A DNA stretch of 64,000 nucleotides from an uncultured Verrucomicrobiota bacterium (GTDB lineage Bacteria; Verrucomicrobiota; Verrucomicrobiia; Opitutales; Opitutaceae). The stretch covers positions 28,820-92,819 of the forward strand of contig CAJCBL010000302.1 in the NCBI GenBank assembly GCA_903960515.1. Direction: 5' to 3'. Positions 19,075 through 28,571 of this stretch are shown in pieces. The number at the start of each line of letters is the position of its first letter. The first letter of the stretch is position 1. The notes under the pieces are model-generated. The model was not told the origin of the DNA and ran no database searches. It saw only the letters and a list, made by a program, of their open reading frames with translations. A program made the translations under genes and the position numbers.

Positions 19075-19980
19075 TCACCACGGGCGTCCACAAACGGTAA
19101 GCACAATTCCGGCGAGCACGCCCAGCACCGCCGGCAGCTTGCGCAGGCCGTTGCCCTCTGCGAAGAGCAGCAGCCCCCCGGCGAAGGCCACCAGCGTGCT
19201 GCCGCGGCGCAGGCTCGACACCAGCGACACCAGAGAATGGGGATCGCGCAGCGCCCCGAAGTACAGGTAGTCGGATACCAACAGCATCAGCGCTATGCAC
19301 GGTATGCTCCAGCGCCAGTGGAACTCGTTGCGCACCCACCAGCGCCGCTTCCACCCCAGGGCCAGCGGCAGGAACAGCACCGCCAGGTAGATGGAGAACC
19401 ACGCCTGCACCGTGGGCACCGTGAAGCCGGCCCGGGCGAGCAGGAACTTGTCGTAGAGCGAGCTCACCGCCCCCAGCAGCGTGCCGCCCACCATGTAGCC
19501 GATCCACCGATCCCGGTGAAAACGGATACCCTCCGCCCTTCCCGCCAGCGAGAGCCCCACAAACGACGCCAGCGTGGTGGCTATGCCCGCCCACTCCAGC
19601 GCCGTGGGCCGCTCGGCCAGCACCACCAGCGCCCCCGCCAGCGTCCAGATCGGCCCCGTGGCCCGGATGGGCGAGGTGATGGAGAGAGGCAGGTGCTTCA
19701 TGGCGAAGTAGGTGAACATCCACGAACTTGCGACGATGGCCGACTTCAGCGCCAGCAGCAGGTGCTCGCCCCAGGTGAGCGGTGCCACCCGCAGCCCTGC
19801 CGGCAGCGCCCCCGGGGCCGCGGCATCCAGCGCCATCAGCGCCAGCCACACGCTGGCCGCGCACACCGTGCTCAGGCACAGCACAGGCACCACGGCATTC
19901 TCGCGCACCGCGTGTTTGGTGCAGAGCTCATAGATGCCGAGGAACACTGCCGCTAGCAGGCTGGCTGCGATCCAGTTCAT
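19075..19980 (-). CDS. EamA/DMT-superfamily transporter
   Basis: The likely start is ATG 19980 (MNWIAASLLAAVFLGIYELC); the longer track ORF merely translates a DNA repeat into Gly-Pro-Thr units. Ten hydrophobic segments in two five-helix halves, with an ITSPIRATGPIWTLAGALVV segment and a second-half repeat ending LLLFAEGNGLRKLPAVLGVL, fit the drug/metabolite transporter fold. It has 301 residues, normal for EamA proteins. The substrate cannot be read from sequence. It faces away from the NERD gene across a palindromic repeat. Confidence 0.75.
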   Translation of the reverse strand: MNWIAASLLAAVFLGIYELCTKHAVRENAVVPVLCLSTVCAASVWLALMALDAAAPGALPAGLRVAPLTWGEHLLLALKSAIVASSWMFTYFAMKHLPLSITSPIRATGPIWTLAGALVVLAERPTALEWAGIATTLASFVGLSLAGRAEGIRFHRDRWIGYMVGGTLLGAVSSLYDKFLLARAGFTVPTVQAWFSIYLAVLFLPLALGWKRRWWVRNEFHWRWSIPCIALMLLVSDYLYFGALRDPHSLVSLVSSLRRGSTLVAFAGGLLLFAEGNGLRKLPAVLGVLAGIVLTVCGRPW

Positions 19981-20037
19981 GGAGGCATGTGTTGTGCCCC
20001 ACCGTGGGCCCCGTAGCGAGTGGGGATTGTCCCCGCC

Positions 20038-20100
20038 CGTCGGACCTGTCGGACCCGTCGGACCTGTCCGACTCGTCCGACCCGTCCGACTCGTCCGACC
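20038..20100. repeat. Seven-unit 9-bp array with inverted halves
   Basis: Three units of (C/T)GTCGGACC are followed by four units of (C/T)GTCCGAC(C/T). GTCGGAC is the reverse complement of GTCCGAC, so the array folds into one long imperfect hairpin. It lies between the divergent transporter and NERD genes. A related copy sits inside the histidine-kinase gene at 24598-24647. Confidence 0.85.
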
Positions 20101-20216
20101 CGTCCCCCTCCCCTCAAAAATCCGTTTGCTTGTCCCCCACCCCGCATCCGGGTTTGCACGCCACTGCACCACAGCCGATCCTGCCCGCATCCCCATCTCG
20201 GGTACCCCAGGCTCCA

Positions 20217-21101
20217 ATGAACACACTACTTACAGGCATCTTCGGCTACGGGCTGCTGCTCTCCACGGCCAGCGCAGCCCTCTTTCATTGGCGGATCCGC
20301 TCGCGGCACCGCCGGCCACCGGTGGAGTTCAGGCTCCTGCGCGGCCCCGGCGAGCTCACCCTGCGCACCCTGCGCGGCCTTGAGGCCCAAATGCCCGTTC
20401 TCCTGCTGGGCAGCGTAGCCCTGCCCCTCTTCACCGGGCTGGCCCTTATCCTTTACGTGGGCGCCCTCTCCGGCCCCACCTTTGTCACCACCGCGCTGCT
20501 CGGCAGCCTGCTTACCCTCGCCCTCATCTTCCTCTGCGGCCGACACCTGCTCAAGCAGCTCAACCTGCGCCGCGACCTCGAACTGCGCTACCTGGGCGAG
20601 CGCGCCGTGGCCGAAGAGCTCGCCCCGCTCATCCCCTTGGGCTATCGAATGTTCCACGACGTCGCCATCCACGGCGTGGACTCCCACCTCGACCTCGACC
20701 ACGTGCTCGTAGGCCCCAACGGCGTAACCGTAATCGAGGCCGAAACCCGCCGCCGCGAGACCAAGAAGGCCACCGCCCACCAGCACGAGGTCTCCTTCGA
20801 CGGCAAACAGTTGTTCTGGCCGTGGGGCCCCGACCGCGACAGCGTGGCCGACGTGGAGACCGAGGCGGTCCACTTCACCAGGTGGCTCATGCAGACCACC
20901 GGCTTCCGGGTGCAGGCGATGGCGGTGCTCACCCTGCCGGGCTGGTGGATCAACATCACCGGCCGTGGCCTCGTCACCGTGGTCAACCACAAGCAGGTGT
21001 TCTCCGCGGTCACCGAGCGCAGCACAGCGATGCTCACCGCCGAGCAGGTTGAAAAGATCTGCAAGGAGCTCGAGTCGCACTGCCGCGACGTCGAGGCCTG
21101 A
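20217..21101 (+). CDS. NERD-domain membrane protein
   Basis: The start is ATG 20217 (MNTLLTGIFGYGLLLSTASA); the track ORF is too long. Residues 5-25 and roughly 60-110 hold three hydrophobic segments. A nuclease-related (NERD) domain follows: LGERAVAEELAPLIPLGYRM, HLDLDHVLVGPNGVTVIEAE. In active-looking NERD proteins the last strand reads as I-E-x-K; here it is VIEAET, so the lysine of the E-x-K pair is missing. Activity is therefore doubtful. It has 294 residues. Role unknown. Confidence 0.7.
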   Translation: MNTLLTGIFGYGLLLSTASAALFHWRIRSRHRRPPVEFRLLRGPGELTLRTLRGLEAQMPVLLLGSVALPLFTGLALILYVGALSGPTFVTTALLGSLLTLALIFLCGRHLLKQLNLRRDLELRYLGERAVAEELAPLIPLGYRMFHDVAIHGVDSHLDLDHVLVGPNGVTVIEAETRRRETKKATAHQHEVSFDGKQLFWPWGPDRDSVADVETEAVHFTRWLMQTTGFRVQAMAVLTLPGWWINITGRGLVTVVNHKQVFSAVTERSTAMLTAEQVEKICKELESHCRDVEA

Positions 21102-21151
21102 GCCGGCGGCGTTCACTCTCGCTGGTCTTCGCCCCGCTACCCGCCCCTCCA

Positions 21152-21178
21152 CCCGGCGCCCCCGTTGTAGGCGCCGGG
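21152..21178 (+). terminator. Hairpin after the NERD gene
   Basis: CCCGGCGCC and GGCGCCGGG form a perfect 9-bp stem around a 9-base loop about 50 bp past the stop codon. No U-tract follows, so it is at best a weak or factor-aided terminator. Confidence 0.35.
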
Positions 21179-21386
21179 GGCACCCGCTCAACCCGCACCG
21201 GCTTGGGGGCTCCCGGTACCATCAATTTTCACACCAGGGCTCGCGATTTGTGTCGCACTTCGGGCGTTACCGTTTCACCGTCCCAGCGCTCCGAAACGTC
21301 ATCGAAGGTGCCCGGGCTGCGGGGGAAAATGGATGTGAGCGTAACTTAGCCGGGCATACAACAAACCCCAAGGGACCACTATCGCC

Positions 21387-24300
21387 ATGCCCCGGAAAAA
21401 GATCGCTGCCGCCGCGCCCAAGCGCCCACCGCTCCCCGCCTCCCCGGCGCCCGCCTCGCCCGCCCAGGATCCGACTTGCCCCGAAGCCGCCTGCGTGTCG
21501 CCCGATGCCCCTTCCCTTTGCGCGGCCGCCCCTTCGCCCCCTTCCGCTTTCCCCGCTCTCGACCCCGACTCTTTTCCTCCCCCGACCGGCTTCCCCATCG
21601 TGGGTATCGGCGCCTCCGCTGGAGGGTTGGCGGCCTTCGAGGCCTTCTTCTCCGGCATGCCGGCGGTCACCGATACTGACATGGCCTTCGTGCTGGTGCA
21701 GCACCTGGCTCCGGACCACAAAAGCATCCTCGCCGAGCTCATCCGCCGCTACACCCGCATGCAGGTCTTCGAGGTCGAGGACGGCATGGTGGTGAAACCC
21801 AACTGCGCCTACATCATCCCGCCGGGCCACGACATGGCCTTCCTCAACGGCGCCCTGCAGTTGCTGGATCCTTCCGAGCCTCGAGGCCAGCGCCTGCCCA
21901 TCGACTTCTTCTTCCGCTCCCTCGCGCAGGACCAGCATGAGCGCGCCATCGGTATCATACTTTCCGGCACCGGCAGCGACGGCACCCTGGGCGTGCGCGC
22001 CATCAAGGGCGAGGGCGGCATGGTCATGGCCCAGAACCCCGTCACCACCGAGTTCGGCGGCATGCCCCGCAGCGCCATCGCCACCGGCATGGTCGACTTC
22101 CAACTGCCTCCGGCCGAGATGCCCGCCCAGCTCGTAGCCTACGCCATCCACGCCTTCGGCAAGCCGCCCAAGCCGGGCACTGTGCAACCACCCAAGAGCG
22201 AGAACGCCCTCAAGAAGGTCTTCATCCTCCTGCGCGACCATACCGGCCACGATTTCTCCCAATACAAGCCCAGCACCATCCACCGCCGTATCGATCGGCG
22301 CATGGCCGTGCACCAGATCGAGTCGCTGGAGAGCTATGTGCGCTACCTCCAGCAGACTCCCGCCGAGGTGGAGGCGCTCTTCCGCGACCTGTTGATCGGC
22401 GTCACCAACTTCTTCCGCGACCCGGCTGTCTACACGGTGCTGGTGGAGCGGGCGATCCCAAGGCTCTTCGATGGCCGGCCCACCGGCGCTCCGGTGCGCG
22501 TGTGGTCGGCGGGCTGTTCCACCGGCGAGGAGGCCTACTCCCTCGCCATCCTGCTGGTGGAGCACATGGAGCTGCTCAAACGCAACTACGCCGTGCAGGT
22601 GTTCGCCACCGACATCGACAGCGCAGCCATCGCCTCTGCCCGCACCGGACTCTACCCGGCCAGCATCGCAGCCGACATCTCCCCCGAGCGCCTGGCTCGC
22701 TTCTTCACCCCCGAGGCCGACGGCAGCGCCTACCGCATCCACAAAAGCATCCGCGATCTGTTGATCTTCTCCGAGCAGGATGTGATCAAGGACCCGCCCT
22801 TCTCCAGGCTCGACCTGATCAGTTGCCGCAACCTGCTCATCTACATGGGCGCGGATCTGCAGAAGAAACTCATTCCGCTCTTCCACTACGCCCTGAGGCC
22901 CGGCGGCATGCTCCTCCTGGGCACCTCCGAGGGCGTGAGCGAGTTTGGCGAACTCTTCACCGTGCTCGACCGCAAGGCCAAGCTGTACTCCCGCCAGGAC
23001 GATTTCCATGGTCGCCAGCGCGCGGCCCTGGGGCGCTTCCTGCCGCTGATGGCCGAGGGCGAGGTAACGCTGCCGCGCGGCAGCACCAAACCGGCAGGCC
23101 CCGGCGGCAAGTCGCTGCGCGAGCTCACTGAGCAAGCGTTGCTGGCACACGTCGTGGCCACCGGCGCGCTGGTCAATGCCCACGGCGACATCCTTTACCT
23201 CTACGGCCGTACCGGGATGTTCCTGGAGCCGGCCCCGGGCGAGGCAGGCATCAACAACATCCTCAAGATGGCCCGCCAAGGACTGCGCCGTGAACTCGCC
23301 ACTCTCCTGCGCGAAGCGGCCACCAGCAAGGACACTGTGCACTGTCCGGGCGTGAGCGTGAAGACCAACGGCCACTTTACCCTCGTCAACCTCACGGTGC
23401 GGCCGTTGGCCAGCGGCTTGGCCGCTCAAGTCGCTGCCAGCACCGAGCCGGGCCGCAGGGCCGCCCCGGGCGAATCGCCGCTCTATCTGGTGATCATGGA
23501 GGAGATACCCGCCTCGGCCGGGGCCGCAGCGGGCCAAGGCGAAGCCCTACCGGGCCCGAAGGGCGCTCGCACTTTGCCCGGCCCCGATTCCGATGCCGGC
23601 GTGGCCGCGCTCAAGCAGGAGCTGCACGCCAAGGAGGAATACCTCCAGAGCCTCAACGAGGAGCTGGAGAGCTCCTCCGAAGAGCTCAAATCCTCCAACG
23701 AGGAGATGCAGTCCGTAAACGAGGAGCTCCAGTCCACCAACGAGGAACTGGAGACATCCAAGGAGGAGCTGCAGTCGGTTAACGAGGAACTGGCCACAGT
23801 AAACACCGAGCTGCAGACTAAGGTGGCCGACCTCACGCGTGCCAACAACGACATGAACAACCTGCTCGCCGGCACCGGCATCGGCACCGTGTTTGTGGAC
23901 CACCAGTTGAGCATCCTGCGCTTCACCCCTGCCGCCAGCCAGATCATCAATCTGATCTTGAGCGACGTGGGCCGCCCCGTGTCCCATCTGGTCTCCAATC
24001 TGGTGGGCTACGACCGCCTGGTTCTCGACGTGCAATCGGTGCTCGACACCCTGGTAGCCAAGGAGGTGACCGTGCAGACTCGGGATGGCCGCTGGTACAC
24101 GATGCGTATCCTGCCCTACCGCACTCTGGATAACATGATCGAGGGTGCGGTGATCACCTTCGTGGATATCACCGAGATGCATCAATCGCAGGAGGCTCTG
24201 CGCAAGGCCAACGAGGGGCTGCGCCTGGCGGTGGTAGTGCGCGATGCCAGCGATGCCATCACCGTGCAGGACCTGGAGGGGCGCACCATCGCCTGGAATC

Positions 24301-24578
24301 CGGGCGCGGCACGCCTCTACGGCTGGAGCGAGCCTGAGGCCCTCGTGCTCAACGTGAGCGACCGCATCCCGGAGGCGCTGAGGGAAGGGGCGCTCGCCAA
24401 GCTGCGCCACCTCGCCCGGGCGGAGGTACTGGAGCCGTATCGCACCCAACGCCTCACCAAGGCGGGTGCCGTGGTGGAGGTATCGATCACCTCCACCGCG
24501 CTGGTCAACGAAGCCGGCCAGTGCTACGCGATCGCGACTACGGAAAGGGTTCTAGAAACAAGGAGGGTGCATCCATGA
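21387..24578 (+). CDS. CheB-CheR-PAS fusion chemotaxis-like signalling protein
   Basis: This 1063-residue protein starts with a Pro/Ala-rich leader. A CheB methylesterase domain (about 70-250) follows with Ser in GASAGG, His in VQHLAPDH and Asp in GTGSDGT. The CheR methyltransferase (about 275-540) has HRRIDRRM, TNFFRDP, WSAGCSTGEEAYS and LISCRNLLIYM. A coiled coil of near-heptad repeats (ELESSSEELKSSNEEMQSVN and on, about 745-825) leads to two PAS domains (about 830-1055). No kinase domain is present. The stop overlaps the next gene's start (ATGA), so the histidine kinase there is the likely partner. The methylation target is unknown; the only MCP in the window is 35 kb away. Confidence 0.88.
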   Translation: MPRKKIAAAAPKRPPLPASPAPASPAQDPTCPEAACVSPDAPSLCAAAPSPPSAFPALDPDSFPPPTGFPIVGIGASAGGLAAFEAFFSGMPAVTDTDMAFVLVQHLAPDHKSILAELIRRYTRMQVFEVEDGMVVKPNCAYIIPPGHDMAFLNGALQLLDPSEPRGQRLPIDFFFRSLAQDQHERAIGIILSGTGSDGTLGVRAIKGEGGMVMAQNPVTTEFGGMPRSAIATGMVDFQLPPAEMPAQLVAYAIHAFGKPPKPGTVQPPKSENALKKVFILLRDHTGHDFSQYKPSTIHRRIDRRMAVHQIESLESYVRYLQQTPAEVEALFRDLLIGVTNFFRDPAVYTVLVERAIPRLFDGRPTGAPVRVWSAGCSTGEEAYSLAILLVEHMELLKRNYAVQVFATDIDSAAIASARTGLYPASIAADISPERLARFFTPEADGSAYRIHKSIRDLLIFSEQDVIKDPPFSRLDLISCRNLLIYMGADLQKKLIPLFHYALRPGGMLLLGTSEGVSEFGELFTVLDRKAKLYSRQDDFHGRQRAALGRFLPLMAEGEVTLPRGSTKPAGPGGKSLRELTEQALLAHVVATGALVNAHGDILYLYGRTGMFLEPAPGEAGINNILKMARQGLRRELATLLREAATSKDTVHCPGVSVKTNGHFTLVNLTVRPLASGLAAQVAASTEPGRRAAPGESPLYLVIMEEIPASAGAAAGQGEALPGPKGARTLPGPDSDAGVAALKQELHAKEEYLQSLNEELESSSEELKSSNEEMQSVNEELQSTNEELETSKEELQSVNEELATVNTELQTKVADLTRANNDMNNLLAGTGIGTVFVDHQLSILRFTPAASQIINLILSDVGRPVSHLVSNLVGYDRLVLDVQSVLDTLVAKEVTVQTRDGRWYTMRILPYRTLDNMIEGAVITFVDITEMHQSQEALRKANEGLRLAVVVRDASDAITVQDLEGRTIAWNPGAARLYGWSEPEALVLNVSDRIPEALREGALAKLRHLARAEVLEPYRTQRLTKAGAVVEVSITSTALVNEAGQCYAIATTERVLETRRVHP

Positions 24579-26539
24579 AACCAGAAACCGGGCACGAGTC
24601 GGACAGGTCCGACCAGTCAGCCCTGTCGGACCCGTCCGACTCGTCCCACGCCCGCACCGCGGAACTGCGCCGGCGGGCAGAGGCCCTCGCCGGTGAACTT
24701 GCGGCTGCAGCTACCGCTGCCCCCCTCTCTCCGGAGGCCATGCAACGGGTGCTCCACGAACTGCGCGTCCACCAGATCGAGTTGGAAATGCAAAACGAGG
24801 AACTGCGCCGAACGCAGGAGGCGCTGGATGCATCCCGGGAGCGCTATTTCGACCTCTACGACTTGGCTCCCGTGGGCTACCTCACCGTGGGCGAGAAAGG
24901 GGTGATCCTGGAGGCCAACCTTGCAGCCGCCACCCTGCTGGGGGTGCCCCGTGGCGCGCTGGTCAACAGGGGGATGTTCTCCCAGTTCATCGCCACGGAG
25001 GACTTGGATAGCTACTACCTGCATCGCAACCGCCTGTTTGCCACCGGCCAGCCCCAGTCGTGGGAGGCACGTATGGTGGATATAACAGGCACGATTTTTT
25101 GGGCCCATCTGGCTGCGACCGCCGCCACCGATTCCACGAAGGGGATCCCTCAGGCGAAGCCTGAGCTAGAACAACAGCCCGAGCAGGGCGCGCCGGGTAG
25201 GCGGCGAGTGTGCCGGGTGGTGATTAGCGACATCACCGAACGCAAGCTGGTGGAGGCGGAGAAGGAGCGGCTGGAGTCCGAGAAACGCCAGTTGCGCAAG
25301 GCCGAAAGCCTCACCTGCATGGCCGGTGCGATCGCCCACAACTTCAACAATCTCCTACAGGGCGTGATGATGGGGCTGGAACTGGCCAAGGGCGATGTGC
25401 TCAGGCTGGAAAGCCCCGACGAAAGCCTAGACTTGGCCATGCAGTCGGCACGCAAGGCCGCCCGAGTCAGCGGCATGATGCTCACCTACCTCGGGCAGAC
25501 CACAGGCAAGCGAGAGAGGCTGGATCTGGCCGAAGTATGCCGGCAGAGCCTGCCTTTATTGAGAGCAGAATTACCGACGGCCTTCGATCCTACAGGAGAG
25601 CCCGGAGCAGGGCGGGCGGCGGTGCTGTTGGCGGCCGAGCTGCCCAGCCCCGGACCGGCGGTAGTGGCCGATTCCGGGCAGATCCAGCAGATCCTTTCCA
25701 GCCTGCTGGAGAACGCCTGGGAATCCATGGGAGCGGCAGGGGGCAGCGTGCGACTGAGCGTAAAGTCGGTAGAGGCGGCGGCGCTGCCGGTGACCAACCG
25801 TTTCCCCCTCGACTACCGGCCAAAGAGCGGCGCCTATGCGTGTATCGAGGTGGCGGACATAGGGTGCGGGATCTCGCGCCAGGACATGGAGAAGCTCTTC
25901 GATCCGTTCTTCACGCGAAAGTTTACCGGCCGCGGGCTGGGGTTGTCGGTGGTGCTGGGGATTGTGCGCGCCCATGGGGGGGCCATCGCTGTGGAGAGCG
26001 AACTGGGCCGAGGCAGCGTTTTCAGGGTGTATTTGCCGGTGGCGGGTAAAGCCGTAGGCCGGGTGGCGGTGGCCGGAGGCCTCGCACCGGTCGAGGGCTC
26101 GGGGCATGTGTCGGAGGCGGCAGCGGCTGCCGCGCTGGAGCACCGCGGCACTGTATTGGTGGTGGAGGACGATTCAGTGGAACGCAAAGCGACGGCGCTG
26201 GTGCTCAAGCGGGCCGGGTTTGGCGTGCTGGTGGCGGAGGACGGGGTGGCTGGCGTGGAGGTATTCCGGCAGTACGCCGAGCAGATCCGCTGTGTGCTGT
26301 GCGATGTGGCCCTGCCCCGGCTGGGCGGCTGGGAGACGATGGAGGCAGTGCGCAAGCTCTCCCCCGAAGTCCCGGTGATATTGACCAGTGGTTACAGCGA
26401 AGCGCAGACGCGGGAGCTGGCGAAGGTAAGCGCCGAGCCGCCGGAGGCCTTTCTGCGCAAGCCCTATGGGGCGGCGGTGCTGGTGGAGGTGGTCGGGCAA
26501 GCTCTGGCCCGGCAGCAGGAGCAGAAGAAGGCTTGGTGA
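24575..26539 (+). CDS. PAS-histidine kinase-receiver hybrid
   Basis: The start is ATG 24575 (MKPETGHESDRSD), set by AGGAGG 8 bp upstream and an ATGA overlap with the CheB-CheR gene. A repeat-derived Ser/Asp tract (residues about 8-25) precedes a helical region, then a PAS domain (DLYDLAPVGYLTVGEKG), a phosphoacceptor helix (GAIAHNFNNLLQGVMMGLEL), a HATPase domain (ENAWES N-box, DIGCGIS, GRGLGLSVVLGIV) and a C-terminal receiver (VVEDD, phospho-Asp in VLCDVALPR, Lys in LRKPYG). It has 654 residues. No DNA-binding output is attached, so a further response regulator or phosphotransfer protein is expected. Confidence 0.88.
   Translation: MKPETGHESDRSDQSALSDPSDSSHARTAELRRRAEALAGELAAAATAAPLSPEAMQRVLHELRVHQIELEMQNEELRRTQEALDASRERYFDLYDLAPVGYLTVGEKGVILEANLAAATLLGVPRGALVNRGMFSQFIATEDLDSYYLHRNRLFATGQPQSWEARMVDITGTIFWAHLAATAATDSTKGIPQAKPELEQQPEQGAPGRRRVCRVVISDITERKLVEAEKERLESEKRQLRKAESLTCMAGAIAHNFNNLLQGVMMGLELAKGDVLRLESPDESLDLAMQSARKAARVSGMMLTYLGQTTGKRERLDLAEVCRQSLPLLRAELPTAFDPTGEPGAGRAAVLLAAELPSPGPAVVADSGQIQQILSSLLENAWESMGAAGGSVRLSVKSVEAAALPVTNRFPLDYRPKSGAYACIEVADIGCGISRQDMEKLFDPFFTRKFTGRGLGLSVVLGIVRAHGGAIAVESELGRGSVFRVYLPVAGKAVGRVAVAGGLAPVEGSGHVSEAAAAAALEHRGTVLVVEDDSVERKATALVLKRAGFGVLVAEDGVAGVEVFRQYAEQIRCVLCDVALPRLGGWETMEAVRKLSPEVPVILTSGYSEAQTRELAKVSAEPPEAFLRKPYGAAVLVEVVGQALARQQEQKKAW
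24598..24647. repeat. GTCGGAC/GTCCGAC repeat inside the kinase coding region
   Basis: The same 9-bp family as at 20038 occurs within the first codons of the kinase gene, giving SDRSDQSALSDPSDSS. It keeps the reading frame because the unit is 9 bp. This shows the repeat invading a coding region. Confidence 0.75.
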
Positions 26540-27872
26540 CGAAGCCGGAGAGCCGGGACCGGTATGGGCGAAAGCCGAAGGCTGAGCGCAGACCGAGGAA
26601 TGGGAAAGTGGAGCTCGTCCGCGCAGCTTCCCCTCCCCCGCAGCTCCGGCAGCCCCGGCAGCAATTCGCCGCCCCCCCCTCCCCTCGGGGCAACACCTTC
26701 CGCAAGAGACGAAAATCCCCCGGGAAATCGGATCGAGCGCAACCGTTTGGGTTCACGACCGTGAGGGCAAACGGTTTTGGAAGTGCCCACTCTTTTCATA
26801 CATGCCCCGCACCCAGGCTTCCCCCGGCTCCGGATAGCCTCCGGATGCTATGGTCCGCGGCCGCGGATGATAGCATCCCGGAGCATTCCCACCTTCCACC
26901 CGCACCACATCCCTGCCCCGGCAGCAATTCGCCGTTCCCCCACTCGGGGCCACACGTCGCTCAAGAGACGAAATCCCAGAAAGCGGATCGCGCGCAACCG
27001 TTCGGGCTCACGACCGTGAGGGCAAACGGTTTTGGTAGTGCCGAAGGGTGGGCATTCCGAGTGGGGAGAAATCCCCCAGAAACGGATCGTGTCAGCACAT
27101 CGCCCCCCGCGCACATTTCCAGGGGCGCACACACGGCACTGAATTACCTCCGGATGCTATCGTCCGCGGCCGCGAACGATAGCATCCGGAAGCAATTCCC
27201 GATCAGCACCGCCCCTGTGAGCGGCCAGTACCGCAAGTCGTCCCCTAATCACCACTTCCATTCGCCGTTTCCACTTCGTCCCCGGCAACACGTCGGGCGC
27301 GAAGAATTTCCCCAGAAAACGAGTCGCCCCCCAACCGTTTGGGTTCACGACCGTGAGGGTAAACGGTTTTGGTAGTGTAGGGTCGGTGGCGTTCCGCGAG
27401 GAGAAATCCCCGTCACAGCGGGTCGTTCGCGCAACCGTTTGGGCTCACGACCGTGAGCGCAAACGGTCTAGGATGCACCCACTATTTCCGTACACTCCCC
27501 GCACCCAGGCTTCCCCCGTCTCCGGATAACCTCCGGATGCTATGGTCCGCGGCCGCGGATGATAGCATCCCGGAGCATTCCCGCCCTCCACCCGCACCGC
27601 ATCCCTGCCCCGGCAGCAATTCGCCGTTCCCCCACTCGGGGCCACTCCTCGCTCAAGTGCCGAAAATCCCCAGAAAGCGGATCGCGCGCAACCGTTTGGG
27701 CTCACGACCGTGAGGTTAAACGGTTTTGTTAGTGTAGCGTCGGTTGCGTTCCGCGAGGAGAAATCCCCGTCACAGCGGGTCATTCGCGCAACCGTTTGGG
27801 TTCACGGCCGTGAGGGCAAACGGTTTTTGTAGTGCCGGCCCCGGGGCGTGGTAAGCTCCCGATTTCGGGAAA
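26540..27872. repeat. 1.3-kb nested repeat region
   Basis: No gene is supported here; all track ORFs are repeat translations. Six copies of a family-A palindrome (beginning AACCGTTTGGGTTCACGACC and ending AAACGGTTTT) lie at 26741, 26996, 27333, 27433, 27690 and 27790. Three family-B palindromes (CCGGATGCTAT core) are interleaved at 26841, 27150 and 27533. Spacings of 255, 337, 100, 257 and 100 bp show two kinds of duplicated unit, and 26800-27040 is nearly identical to 27495-27735. It lies between the kinase 3' end and the XRE gene 3' end, that is, between convergent genes. Confidence 0.85.
27150..27189. repeat. Family-B palindrome, perfect 14-bp arms
   Basis: CCGGATGCTATCGT is mirrored exactly by ACGATAGCATCCGG around a CCGCGGCCGCGA centre. 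The sister copies at 26841 and 27533 carry small mismatches. Three more copies lie at 48096, 48241 and 48382. Confidence 0.85.
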
Positions 27873-28571
27873 TCAGGCGCTCTTGCGGAGCTCTTCCACA
27901 GCGCGTTTCTCCACCGCTCTCCACTGTCTCCATTCCGCCGCTGGCACACCCGCCTCGTGCAGTTTCACTCGGGCGCGACTCAGCGCTGCGGCGAGATACT
28001 GGCGGTAGTCGTAGTCGCTGCCGTGGGCGCTGCGCTCCATTGCGGCCAGATCAAAATAGGGAGCCGCCACGGGAGGAGCCACCGCGATGGCAGCCTTGGG
28101 CGTAACTGCTGGCGCGCTGAAGATACGCGGCGGCACTGCCGGAACTGAAGGAGTGGCAGGGGCAACCGCCGAAACTGGGGCAACCGCCGCAATGGGTGCA
28201 ACAGGCGATACCGATCGAGCCGGAGTCGCCGGCTTAGCGGGCACCGCAAGTGCAACCGGCGCTACCCGAAGAACTGGTCCCACTGACGGCCCAGAAGGTG
28301 CCAGTGTCGCCACGGGCAGGGCCGCGCCCTCATTTGTGCCCGCAAGCCATTGGGGGGCCACGCCCAGCGCCTTCGCCAGCGCCTCCACTTCGCTCCATTC
28401 GGCGTCGGCATAGCCCGCCTCCAGCCGGGAGATACGGCTGGCCTTGCAGTCCGCCAACCCACTTGTCCGCGCCTTCTCGGCCAAACCAGTCTGCGATAGT
28501 GCCGGCTGAAAGCCTCGGCGCGCCTGGGCCAAGCGTTCAGCGATTCTGAATTTCTTCGTGGGGTATGCCAT
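27873..28571 (-). CDS. XRE-family helix-turn-helix protein with Ala/Pro/Val linker
   Basis: The N-terminal part (about 5-70) is an HTH_3 domain: FRIAERLAQARRGFQPALSQ, then SRISRLEAGYADAEWSEVEA and LAKALGVAPQWLAG. A linker of roughly 90 residues made mostly of Ala, Pro and Val follows. A helical C-terminal segment of about 65 residues (YDYRQYLAAALSRARVKLHE) closes the protein. It has 232 residues. Likely a DNA-binding regulator; targets are unknown. It stands alone and diverges from the PilU-like gene with a gap of about 400 bp. Confidence 0.8.
   Translation of the reverse strand: MAYPTKKFRIAERLAQARRGFQPALSQTGLAEKARTSGLADCKASRISRLEAGYADAEWSEVEALAKALGVAPQWLAGTNEGAALPVATLAPSGPSVGPVLRVAPVALAVPAKPATPARSVSPVAPIAAVAPVSAVAPATPSVPAVPPRIFSAPAVTPKAAIAVAPPVAAPYFDLAAMERSAHGSDYDYRQYLAAALSRARVKLHEAGVPAAEWRQWRAVEKRAVEELRKSA

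Noticed and set aside
21267-23537. 756-codon minus-strand ORF opposite the CheB-CheR gene
   Set aside because: Antisense shadow; the plus strand encodes complete catalytic domains.
26730-27840. Possible CRISPR array
   Set aside because: Repeats are palindromic, spacings irregular (100-337 bp) and spacers themselves duplicated; no cas genes.
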